From: Flavobacteriales bacterium
Lineage (GTDB): Bacteria > Bacteroidota > Bacteroidia > NS11-12g > UBA955
DNA: 36,959 nt
Reading direction: 5' to 3'
NCBI GenBank assembly: GCA_947463125.1
Contig: CANHQZ010000018.1
Span: 1-36,959 of the forward strand
Part shown: positions 1-7,149 of the stretch, in pieces
Layout of the letters: each line of letters starts with the position of its first letter
Position numbering within the stretch: the stretch's first letter is position 1
Notes under the pieces: generated by a model
Told to the model about the DNA's origin: nothing
The model's database searches: none
The model's input: the letters and a program-made list of their open reading frames with translations, nothing else
Program-made: the position numbers and the translations under genes

Positions 1-552
1 CAACGTGGTTCAGAGCAGGTAGCAGCAGGTTATTTTTTATATGGTACCAGCACCATGCTCATCTACAGCACAGGCAATGGGGTTAACGGATTTACCCTTG
101 ATGATACCCTGCAGGAATTTTGCCTTTCTCACGAAAACATACGAATACCGGAACAAGGAGCTATTTTTTCCCTGAATGAAGGCAATACATCGGATTTTCC
201 GGAAGGGGTAAAACAATATATTGCCTGGTGTAAAGAAAAGGATAAATCTACTGGAAGGCCTTATGGCGCGCGTTATATAGGTAGTTTGATTGCCGATGTT
301 CACCGAAATTTACTGAGGGGTGGGATATTTATCTATCCGGGTACTGAAAAGAAGCCCAGTGGTAAACTTCGGTTAATTTATGAGTGCAATACCATGGCAT
401 TTATCGTTGAGCAGGCAGGAGGAATGGCTCATTCAGGCAATGAGCGAATTCTGGATATTCTGCCAACAGATTTGCACCAGCGCTCACCGTTGTTTATCGG
501 AAGCACCGAAATGGTAAAGCAGGCACTTGAGTATCTGCACCGATACGTCTGA
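1..552 (+). CDS. fbp: Fructose-1,6-bisphosphatase class I, C-terminal part (5' end outside window)
   Basis: The frame is open from the first base and ends at TGA 550-552; about 183 residues are visible, roughly the second half of a protein that is normally about 330-340 aa. The enzyme hydrolyses fructose 1,6-bisphosphate to fructose 6-phosphate in cytosolic gluconeogenesis. Recognisable class I FBPase blocks are, in order, GTSTMLIY, a SLNEGN stretch, [16 protein letters not shown] (sugar-phosphate binding Tyr/Arg region), [17 protein letters not shown], and near the end [12 protein letters not shown]. No frameshift is seen in the visible part. It converges on recO with no spacer: the two stop codons abut. 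The identification is secure from family motifs; the start and promoter lie outside the window. Confidence 0.96.
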   Translation, partial: QRGSEQVAAGYFLYGTSTMLIYSTGNGVNGFTLDDTLQEFCLSHENIRIPEQGAIFSLNEGNTSDFPEGVKQYIAWCKEKDKSTGRPYGARYIGSLIADVHRNLLRGGIFIYPGTEKKPSGKLRLIYECNTMAFIVEQAGGMAHSGNERILDILPTDLHQRSPLFIGSTEMVKQALEYLHRYV

Positions 553-1221
553 TCAGTTATCCAATACTTCCAGCATTACCTTAAATGACCGGACATCTTT
601 GCCGGGAAAAACAACTTCGCCCATATAGGACAGCAGTTGCTCTGCCAGTTTTCTGCGTGCAAGCCTGTCGGCAATAGGTGTTTCTCTGTTAAGCAATTTT
701 TGTAGCAGAAGAAGGTTGTTTTCCTTTGAAATTCCGCTTAACCAACCGGTATGTATGTTAGCTTCTTCTGCATGCAGGGCAAGGCCGTGGCCTGCCGACT
801 CACACAAATTGATTATGAAGCGGTGCAGGAACCATAAATCGGTTTCATTTCTGCGATACAACCGCGAAAAATCTGTTTTTACCGATAAAAAAAGGTTTTC
901 GTCCGGCATCTGATCCGGCATCGTGTTGCGGATGAGTTCAGTGCAAATGAGGGCCGTATTGTTGCTCAGAAAGTCTTCGGTCATGAAGGGTTCTGTGGCT
1001 TTGATTTCTTTTGCCCTCAGCAGGGATTGTTTTTCTGTGAAATTGAATACTACTTCCAGAAAAGTACCTGGTCTTAGCAAAGCACTTTTGCCTTTTTTAC
1101 CCTGAACCCCGGAAAAGATGAATGACAGAATGCCGTGTGATTGGCAAAACAGGTGGACTACGGCAGAATTTTCGCCATAAGGTATTCTTTTTAGTACAAG
1201 TGCTTCGGTTTTAATCAGCAT
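553..1221 (-). CDS. recO: DNA repair protein RecO
   Basis: 222 aa. RecO anneals single-stranded DNA and, with RecR, loads RecA onto SSB-coated gaps (RecFOR pathway). The N-terminal OB-fold block is clear: TEALVLKRIPYGENSAVVHLF, with its last residue dropped here for length, followed by the HGILSFIFSGVQGKKGK segment typical of Bacteroidetes RecO. The rest is a helical domain. The four-cysteine zinc motif of some RecO proteins is not visible, as is common in short Bacteroidetes versions. The ATG (1219-1221) shares one base with the TGA of the upstream TolB-like gene (TGATG), so the two are probably translationally coupled. Its stop abuts the stop of fbp on the opposite strand. Confidence 0.9.
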   Translation of the reverse strand: MLIKTEALVLKRIPYGENSAVVHLFCQSHGILSFIFSGVQGKKGKSALLRPGTFLEVVFNFTEKQSLLRAKEIKATEPFMTEDFLSNNTALICTELIRNTMPDQMPDENLFLSVKTDFSRLYRRNETDLWFLHRFIINLCESAGHGLALHAEEANIHTGWLSGISKENNLLLLQKLLNRETPIADRLARRKLAEQLLSYMGEVVFPGKDVRSFKVMLEVLDN

Positions 1222-2288
1222 CAGTCAATCCAGTCGGCAACGAACAGGTTGGTGGCCCTGCCGCCTCCGTTGTTTCTGTTGGAGGAGAAAACCAACTGTT
1301 TCCCATTAGGTGAAAACATGGGAAAGGAGTTAAACACACTCTCGGTGGTTATTTGCTCCAGATTGCTTCCGTCTTCATTAATCATAAACAGCTGAAAATC
1401 ATATCCGCGAGCACTTTTATGGTTGCTTGAGAAAATGATTTTTTTATTGTTTGGATGATAAAAAGGGGCCCAGTTTGCTTTGCCCAGGGTCGTTACCTGC
1501 CTAAGATTGGTTCCATCAACATTGATGGTGTAAATCTCCATGTTTGTAGGTTCCACCAGGTTACGGGATAGCAGATCCTTGTATTTGGCAATTTCAGTTT
1601 CAGTTTTGGGTCTGCTGCTGCGAAAAACGATTTTCTTGCTGTCGGGGCTGAAGAAGGCGCCACCATCGTACCCCAGGCCAAAGGTGAGTTGCTTTTGGTT
1701 TTTCCCGTCAATATCCATCACCCATAACTCCAGATCGCCGCTGCGGGTGCTGGTAAAGACGATTTTTTTGCCGTCAGGGGATACAGTTGCTTCTGCATCA
1801 TATCCGGACTGATCTGTCAGTCTGGCTGTGATTTTGCCGTTTAAATCTGAAACGAAAATATCATAGCTCGGGTACAATGGCCATACATAGGCGCCCTTGG
1901 TTTCAGGTGGCGGCGGGCAGCTTTTGTTATCAAGGTGAGTACTGGCAAAAAGCACATGTTTGTTGTCGGGCATGAAATAGGAGCAGGTAGTGCGTCCTTC
2001 TCCCGTGCTGATCAGGTTGGGTACATAGCCCGAATCTCCAAAACCGGATAATTTTGAGGTGAAAATTTGGTCGCACTGCACGCCCCATGCGGCATTGTTG
2101 CTTTGAAAAGTTAACTGTTTGCCGTCAAAACTCCAGTAAGCCTCGGCATTGTCTCCGCCAAAAGTAAGCTGACGCAGGTTTCGAAGGTGTTTCTCATCCT
2201 TGCCCGGGGGCATGTAACTGACTTTTTTCTGGCTACTGCAACCTGCCAGCAGCAATACAAAGGCGACTAAAAAATGATACCGTAACAT
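1221..2288 (-). CDS. TolB-like beta-propeller lipoprotein (PD40 repeats)
   Basis: 355 aa from ATG 2286-2288. The N-terminus is a lipoprotein signal with lipobox LLAGC (Cys17), so the protein is predicted to be exported and lipidated. The remainder carries WD40-like/PD40 repeats of TolB type, for example DAEATVSPDGKKIVFTSTRS and GGAFFSPDSKKIVFRSSRP, and again near residues 270 and 320. These fold as a beta-propeller; such lipoproteins are common in Bacteroidetes and the ligand is unknown. An in-frame TTG-type start upstream at 2327 is rejected because a TAnnTTTG box (2308-2315) would lie inside that extension and because the lipobox is correctly placed only from 2288. It overlaps recO by one base. 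It is not the Pal-associated TolB of proteobacteria by context. Confidence 0.85.
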   Translation of the reverse strand: MLRYHFLVAFVLLLAGCSSQKKVSYMPPGKDEKHLRNLRQLTFGGDNAEAYWSFDGKQLTFQSNNAAWGVQCDQIFTSKLSGFGDSGYVPNLISTGEGRTTCSYFMPDNKHVLFASTHLDNKSCPPPPETKGAYVWPLYPSYDIFVSDLNGKITARLTDQSGYDAEATVSPDGKKIVFTSTRSGDLELWVMDIDGKNQKQLTFGLGYDGGAFFSPDSKKIVFRSSRPKTETEIAKYKDLLSRNLVEPTNMEIYTINVDGTNLRQVTTLGKANWAPFYHPNNKKIIFSSNHKSARGYDFQLFMINEDGSNLEQITTESVFNSFPMFSPNGKQLVFSSNRNNGGGRATNLFVADWID

Positions 2289-2307
2289 TGGTAAATGAAA
2301 GATGCTG

Positions 2308-2315
2308 CAAAGGTA
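2308..2315 (-). promoter_or_regulatory. Bacteroidetes -7 box (TACCTTTG) for TolB-like gene/recO
   Basis: On the minus strand the octamer TACCTTTG matches the Bacteroidetes -7 consensus TAnnTTTG. It sits 19 nt upstream of the ATG at 2288, giving a short leader, and separates this pair from the HmuY-like gene. No convincing -33 TTG was found at the usual spacing, so this is inferred from the -7 box alone. Confidence 0.55.
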
Positions 2316-2350
2316 CGTTTTTAGCACCGACCCATTGTGTAAGAAAGTGT

Positions 2351-3379
2351 TTAATTCAGCAATTCCCAGGCGATTTTTGGGTAACCTTTTTCACCTTTGT
2401 CATTGTAGAAGTCAACAAACCTCATTTTGAAATAATTGCCTTTGGCATCAAGGATGATAAAGATTTTCTTTTGATTGACGGTATATTTATTGGCCGACAG
2501 GCTCCAGGTTTTCCAGTCATATCCTATCTCATTGAGAAAATTGCTAAAAACAAGCGATTTGGCATATTGCAGGTTAATGGCATTAAAGTCAATAACATTG
2601 TTTAATTCCAATACCTTCACTTTGTTGGGATTGCTGAGAACGCCACGCAGGATATAGGGCATGGTAGTGCCGATGGTTTCTTCCGTAACCGTTTGTTTGT
2701 AGGTGGTGATTACAATATCCCAGTTATCGCGCTGGAATGGTTCGTTGTAAACTTCTTTTTCTGTGGAGAAGCAGTAATAGGCATAGTTGTACTCATTTTT
2801 AGCGGTAATATACACGTCGTGCGGTGTGGTATCTGTTAACGCACCCCACTGAAAGTGGTAAGATCCCCCTTCTCTGCCCAGCATTTTCAATTTGATGTAT
2901 TTTTTTGTTCCAAGGGAATCCGCTCCGCGATTAATGATGTACAAACGGTCTTTGGGCTTGGCTTTTCCGGATTGATAACTCTCGCACCAACCGGAAAATG
3001 ACAATGAATCCGCATGTCCGTTAGGGTTATCAAAAGTCCAATTATGTTTGCTTTCTTCAATGTACTGAATATCGCGGAAATTGGTGTTTTCCATGTAGGT
3101 TACGGCATAGGCACTGTGCTTGCCGCAATTGATAATAATATTGTTTTTTTCACTGAGCGAGAATCCGATATCCCATAAACCAAATGAATTAGAAGCTGTT
3201 TTTTGGGTGGAAAACTCAAACCATAGCTGATTCTCATAATTTTCTCCCATGGCAAATGTAGCTGACTGTGTTCCCAGCGGCACTTCCGGTGCCGTGTATA
3301 AGGGTTCATCCTTTTCACAGGCGGTAATGCTCAGGCATGTAAGTATGACAAACAATATGTATAGCTTGTTTTTCCTCAT
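2351..3379 (-). CDS. HmuY-like lipoprotein (putative hemophore-type protein)
   Basis: 342 aa. The signal ends in lipobox SITAC (Cys21), predicting an outer-membrane lipoprotein. HmuY-type features are two blocks with WDI motifs (GLWDIGF near residue 68; NWDIVITTY near residue 220) and a C-terminal block with NYFKMRFVDFYND. HmuY proteins of Porphyromonas/Bacteroides bind heme and pass it to the TonB receptor HmuR. The ATG overlaps the receptor TGA by 4 bp (ATGA), the usual hmuR-hmuY partnership. It also resembles the T9SS-sorted protein at 5653-6963 at the same blocks. Heme ligands cannot be assigned from sequence alone, so the ligand is inferred from family and context. Confidence 0.8.
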   Translation of the reverse strand: MRKNKLYILFVILTCLSITACEKDEPLYTAPEVPLGTQSATFAMGENYENQLWFEFSTQKTASNSFGLWDIGFSLSEKNNIIINCGKHSAYAVTYMENTNFRDIQYIEESKHNWTFDNPNGHADSLSFSGWCESYQSGKAKPKDRLYIINRGADSLGTKKYIKLKMLGREGGSYHFQWGALTDTTPHDVYITAKNEYNYAYYCFSTEKEVYNEPFQRDNWDIVITTYKQTVTEETIGTTMPYILRGVLSNPNKVKVLELNNVIDFNAINLQYAKSLVFSNFLNEIGYDWKTWSLSANKYTVNQKKIFIILDAKGNYFKMRFVDFYNDKGEKGYPKIAWELLN

Positions 3380-5649
3380 TTGATATCGAAACTTAAACGT
3401 AGAAATGCCGTTCTGCCGGGTGCAATATTGACATTCAGACCCTGTTCAGAGTGGGGTGTCAGGTTGCGGCGTGTAGAGGCAAGTGTGGTAACTCCGAGTA
3501 TGTTTTTAATGCCGCAGGAAATATGCAGATTTGCTTTGGGAAAAGCTTTTTGGGCGGTGATGTCTATCAGATAAAAACCTGCAGTTCTGTAGCGATCGTT
3601 GTTTTCCATGTATCCCATGGTGGGGCTGGTGTATCTGCTCAGCAGGGATACGGAGGCATTCTGCCGTTTAATTTTTCGCGTGAGATTGAAAGCGAGCTGT
3701 CCGTTCAGGTATGAGCGCTGATTTACAGTATCGGCCTGTTCCAGTAAGTCGTATACATTGAGCAGGGTGCCGGACATTTGAAACGAGAATTTTTCATTGT
3801 GAAATTCAAAGTTGGTACTCAGGCCCTGGGAACGGAATCTTCCTATATTGATGTAGGTGTAGTAGTTGGTATTCAAATCAATCAGGGCGAGGTTGATTTT
3901 GTTTCTGATGATGTTGTTAAACAAAGAGAAGCTGAATATGGCTCCTGAAGTGCTTGAAAACGGGTGTCGGTAATCAAAAGACAGAATAAAATTATCTGAT
4001 ATTTCCGCTTTCAGGCTGTCATTACCATGAACATTGTGGCTCATGTCCACAAAATAGAAGTTCAGTTCTTTCAGTGATGGCGCCCTGAAACCTTTGGCGT
4101 AGCTGCCGCGGAAACACAGGTGTTTGGATAAATTATATTTCAACTGTAAAGAAGGAATAACAGGAGCCATTTTCAGCCTGTTGCCAAACACAGAGGTAAT
4201 GACGGGGCTGCCGAACCGAGAATTATGCAAAACCCGAACGGAGGGTCTGATCTGCCACTCTTTGCTGGGGGAGTATTCCAAAGAGCCAAAAACAGCAAGA
4301 TCTGTAATACCGGGAAGCTCCGCAGGTATTCTCTTTCCGGTTCCGGTTTCTCTCATAAAATCATAGCCAGCGGTCCAGGATGCCTTGTTTACCGGATTTC
4401 TGTGCGTATACACCCCACGCGAATTAATCATAGTAAAAATGGTTGTATCCTGGTCTTCAGGCCTGTAGGGCGTTTCCGCGCCGGTTACCAGGTTCCTTTT
4501 GATCGTGTTTTTGGCTCTGTTAAAGTAATTGAACGCATTTTGCCATTCAAACCGGCTAAAAGCGTTTATCTTGAACACTGAATGTATGGTATTGTCAATC
4601 CTTGTGGTCTGGTAAATGGAATTGTAACCGGTAACATTGGCCAGGCTGAATTCAGCGTCGCTGCGGTCTGTAAGCTTCTCCTGGAAAATAGATGAACTGA
4701 TGCGGTGGTTGCTATTTTTTGTGTTCAAAAAAAATGCTGCATCCGCAAACTGCTTGGTTTTTGGTTTCCAGTCAAAGCTTCTGGTTGATGGATTGAAATC
4801 CCTGCCGGCAAAGAAATGACGTCCCGCATTTAATGTAATTGGCATGTTTTTGTGCAATCTGCCTGAAACATTAACATCGTAGTTGAAGTTGCTGAAGGAA
4901 GACATATAATCGTGAAACACATTAATTCGGGTGTTGAATCGCTGGTTAGAGGGGTTTTTGGTGATAATGTTAATGACTCCGCCGAGAGCATCGGTTCCGT
5001 ATACCACACTCATGGGCCCTTCAATAATTTCAACACGCTCCACGTTGCTGAGAACAATCTGACCCAGATCTACATTGCCATTTACCCTGCCTATTACCGG
5101 AATACCATTGATGAGAATTTTTATATCCTGTCCGCCAATTCCTTGCATAATAGCATTGCTACCCATAACGGCATCCTGGCCTACCTGAATGTTGGCTTCG
5201 TTCAACAGCAGTTCGCCCAGATTTTGTGCTCCCAGTTGTATGAACTTTTCTTTTTGTATAACACGAACCAGATAGGGGTTATCTGCAATTTGCCTGGGAC
5301 CTGTGGCTCCGGTTATGGTTACCGGGTTGATGAGCATGTTTTTTTGCTTCAGGGAAACAACGATATGCAGGTCCATTGCGGAATAGGTGCCTGAAAAATC
5401 TATCATTGAGTCGGAAGGTGAAATGATGCTCAGTTTGAACGCACCTGTACTGTTTACTGTGAAAATTCCCTGTGCATCGGTTTTGCCCGTGAGCAGTGAG
5501 GTCTGAGGCCGAAAATCCGCCAGCACATCAGCCCCGGCCACCGGTTTTCCTTTCTCATCCGTAACCCGGACGGTTCGCTCCTGGGCAAACACACCCACAC
5601 AACCCGCTACCAGGCTTATAAAAGAGGCTATGTAGGGTTTAATGCGCAA
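3376..5649 (-). CDS. TonB-dependent outer-membrane receptor, HmuR-like
   Basis: 757 aa, a 22-stranded barrel receptor by family. Signal peptide 1-22; CarboxypepD_reg-like Ig domain about 25-100; plug about 105-235, with NVERVEIIEGPMSVVYGTDA near 202-221 and GGVINIITKNP; barrel to the terminal LRLSFDIK. FRAP at 521-524, His538/His541 and the GNDSL box at 542-546 resemble the FRAP...His...NPNL arrangement of heme receptors, which together with the adjacent HmuY-like genes favours heme as substrate; cobalamin or another metal chelate is not excluded. No ATG is available near the signal peptide: translation appears to start at TTG 5647-5649, two codons after the in-frame TAA of the preceding gene. 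Its TGA overlaps the next ATG by 4 bp. Confidence 0.88.
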   Translation of the reverse strand: MRIKPYIASFISLVAGCVGVFAQERTVRVTDEKGKPVAGADVLADFRPQTSLLTGKTDAQGIFTVNSTGAFKLSIISPSDSMIDFSGTYSAMDLHIVVSLKQKNMLINPVTITGATGPRQIADNPYLVRVIQKEKFIQLGAQNLGELLLNEANIQVGQDAVMGSNAIMQGIGGQDIKILINGIPVIGRVNGNVDLGQIVLSNVERVEIIEGPMSVVYGTDALGGVINIITKNPSNQRFNTRINVFHDYMSSFSNFNYDVNVSGRLHKNMPITLNAGRHFFAGRDFNPSTRSFDWKPKTKQFADAAFFLNTKNSNHRISSSIFQEKLTDRSDAEFSLANVTGYNSIYQTTRIDNTIHSVFKINAFSRFEWQNAFNYFNRAKNTIKRNLVTGAETPYRPEDQDTTIFTMINSRGVYTHRNPVNKASWTAGYDFMRETGTGKRIPAELPGITDLAVFGSLEYSPSKEWQIRPSVRVLHNSRFGSPVITSVFGNRLKMAPVIPSLQLKYNLSKHLCFRGSYAKGFRAPSLKELNFYFVDMSHNVHGNDSLKAEISDNFILSFDYRHPFSSTSGAIFSFSLFNNIIRNKINLALIDLNTNYYTYINIGRFRSQGLSTNFEFHNEKFSFQMSGTLLNVYDLLEQADTVNQRSYLNGQLAFNLTRKIKRQNASVSLLSRYTSPTMGYMENNDRYRTAGFYLIDITAQKAFPKANLHISCGIKNILGVTTLASTRRNLTPHSEQGLNVNIAPGRTAFLRLSFDIK

Positions 5650-5652
5650 GGT

Positions 5653-6963
5653 TTACTCGATAACCAGTTTTTTGGTCATCACTTCATTTCCGGATTGCAG
5701 TTGAAGCAGATACAGGCCTGCCGGTATTTTATCTAGCGAGATGGCGTAAGCATTCCAGGCCACCTGCGCAGCAATGTTCTCAGAAACGAGGGTTTTACCG
5801 TCAAGGGATTTAATAGACAGGGTGCAGTTTTTGGGTGTTTTTAGGTCAAGCGTTAGGTAAAGATTCTTGGAAGCGGGGTTTGGATAAACATTAACGTTTC
5901 CGAAAACCGGGTCTTTCACCGACAGGCTGTTTCGAAGTTGCATGCGGCTGAACCTGATTTTTCCGGAAGCGGATCCGGTAAAGCCAGTCATGTGTATGAG
6001 CCAGTAGGTAGTATCATTGGTGCGAACACGCTCAACCAGGTAGCTCATGGTGTCGCTGAGTGTCCAGGTGCTGTTGAATGATTTCCAACCGGAACCAATG
6101 CCTGTAAGGTCATTTTTGAAGGATTTGGTGTAATCGCCAACCAGCCAGTTGCTGTCAGGTTTGAGGCTGTTAAATGGTTTTCCGAACACCTTGGCAGTCC
6201 GGGTTCCACGCTTACTTTCTATCCCCATTACAGGATACATCTCCATTCCTCCTGTCATTGGATTCGCAGATAATTCAAAATAACGGTTGAAGCTGATGTC
6301 CCAATCTGTTGAAGTTGGTTCACGATCGGGTTTTGTGCCTCCGTTGAATCTGAAATACTTGTACATTTTACCTGCAGCAGCCGACTGAAAAAGGGTGTCT
6401 GTTTTTTCGGCTGATCCGTCCAGGTTGGCATAACGGAAGATTAAATCGCCATTTGCTTTCTGAATCACAGGCCAGAATTTCAAAAACCGTGTGTAGGTTC
6501 CCGGTGCCATGCCCGCCCAGGCCAGTAAAAAGAGAGAGTCGCCTGTAACTTCTTTTGAATTTACATCGTAGGTACCCCATCCGAACTTCCATTTGGCCAT
6601 GTCATTGTAGAGATTGAAGGCACCTTTGTTATGGTCGTGAATATCATTCCACAGCGGTTTCCATGTGTTCCACCCGCTGGTGTCGAAAGTAGACCAAGCA
6701 CCGGTTTTCCCTTTAGGGTACTGAAACACACGCAGACCACTCATGTGATTGGCGCGGATGCAATTGTCGCGGCTAACGGATGTGTGGGCAATATCCCAGT
6801 TGTTGACGGTGGCGTTTGATTTGGTGCCGGTTTTGATGTCATAATATACCTGATTGGCGTAGCCCGGGCCCATTACAGCCGAGTCATTCAAAACGGTTTG
6901 AGCAGAAATACGATCTGCAGCAAGCGCAGTCAACACAGGTAAAATCAAAAGAGAATATTTCAT
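5653..6963 (-). CDS. HmuY-like protein with T9SS type A sorting domain
   Basis: 436 aa, first gene of the receptor operon. Signal peptide 1-21 (ending SAQ). Residues about 33-250 resemble HmuY-family proteins: ANQVYYDIKTGT, NNWDIAHTS and, around 220, STDWDISFNRYFE; the SGKIRFSRMQL block near 335 recalls the HmuY C-terminus. From about 350 a T9SS type A tail follows (VYPNPASKN ... LDGKTLVSE ... PAGLYLLQLQSG ... KKLVIE), which directs export across the outer membrane and surface attachment. The stop TAA is 3 bp before the TTG of the receptor. A surface hemophore or ligand-capturing partner of that receptor is the natural inference; no ligand is proven. Confidence 0.78.
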   Translation of the reverse strand: MKYSLLILPVLTALAADRISAQTVLNDSAVMGPGYANQVYYDIKTGTKSNATVNNWDIAHTSVSRDNCIRANHMSGLRVFQYPKGKTGAWSTFDTSGWNTWKPLWNDIHDHNKGAFNLYNDMAKWKFGWGTYDVNSKEVTGDSLFLLAWAGMAPGTYTRFLKFWPVIQKANGDLIFRYANLDGSAEKTDTLFQSAAAGKMYKYFRFNGGTKPDREPTSTDWDISFNRYFELSANPMTGGMEMYPVMGIESKRGTRTAKVFGKPFNSLKPDSNWLVGDYTKSFKNDLTGIGSGWKSFNSTWTLSDTMSYLVERVRTNDTTYWLIHMTGFTGSASGKIRFSRMQLRNSLSVKDPVFGNVNVYPNPASKNLYLTLDLKTPKNCTLSIKSLDGKTLVSENIAAQVAWNAYAISLDKIPAGLYLLQLQSGNEVMTKKLVIE

Positions 6964-6993
6964 GGTTAGTGAGAATGTTGTTTTTTAACGCTG

Positions 6994-7001
6994 CAAAGTT
7001 A
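6994..7001 (-). promoter_or_regulatory. -7 box (TAACTTTG) for the HmuY/TonB operon
   Basis: On the minus strand TAACTTTG fits TAnnTTTG and lies 30 nt upstream of the ATG at 6963. The 186-bp divergent gap 6964-7149 holds this and the hscA promoter. No Fur-like dyad was recognised by eye. Confidence 0.5.
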
Positions 7002-7095
7002 CTTCATTGCCGCCTGATGCTATTGTATTTGACCTTGTATTACTGTCATTTTTGGGTAATGATTTCCTCGGGTTATTTTCCATCAAAAAAGAACA

Positions 7096-7123
7096 TTGGG
7101 CAGTTCAATGTGTTGTACCTTTG
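7096..7123 (+). promoter_or_regulatory. Promoter for hscA: TTG (-33), 17-bp spacer, TACCTTTG (-7)
   Basis: TTG at 7096-7098 and TACCTTTG at 7116-7123 are spaced as expected for the Bacteroidetes housekeeping sigma factor. The leader to the TTG start at 7150 is about 20 nt. It contains an out-of-frame ATG at 7125 that opens a 14-codon reading frame ending at 7169, overlapping the hscA start. Confidence 0.65.
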
Positions 7124-7149
7124 CATGAACAAAAATTTTATCTGCGGTT

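Noticed and set aside
2289-2327. Longer start for the TolB-like gene at 2327
   Set aside because: The extension contains the TACCTTTG promoter box and displaces the lipobox; ATG 2288 fits both.
4124-5394. Long open frames on the plus strand inside the TonB receptor gene (for example 4912-5394)
   Set aside because: They mirror the codon pattern of the receptor, show no family motif or promoter, and are shadows of the real gene.
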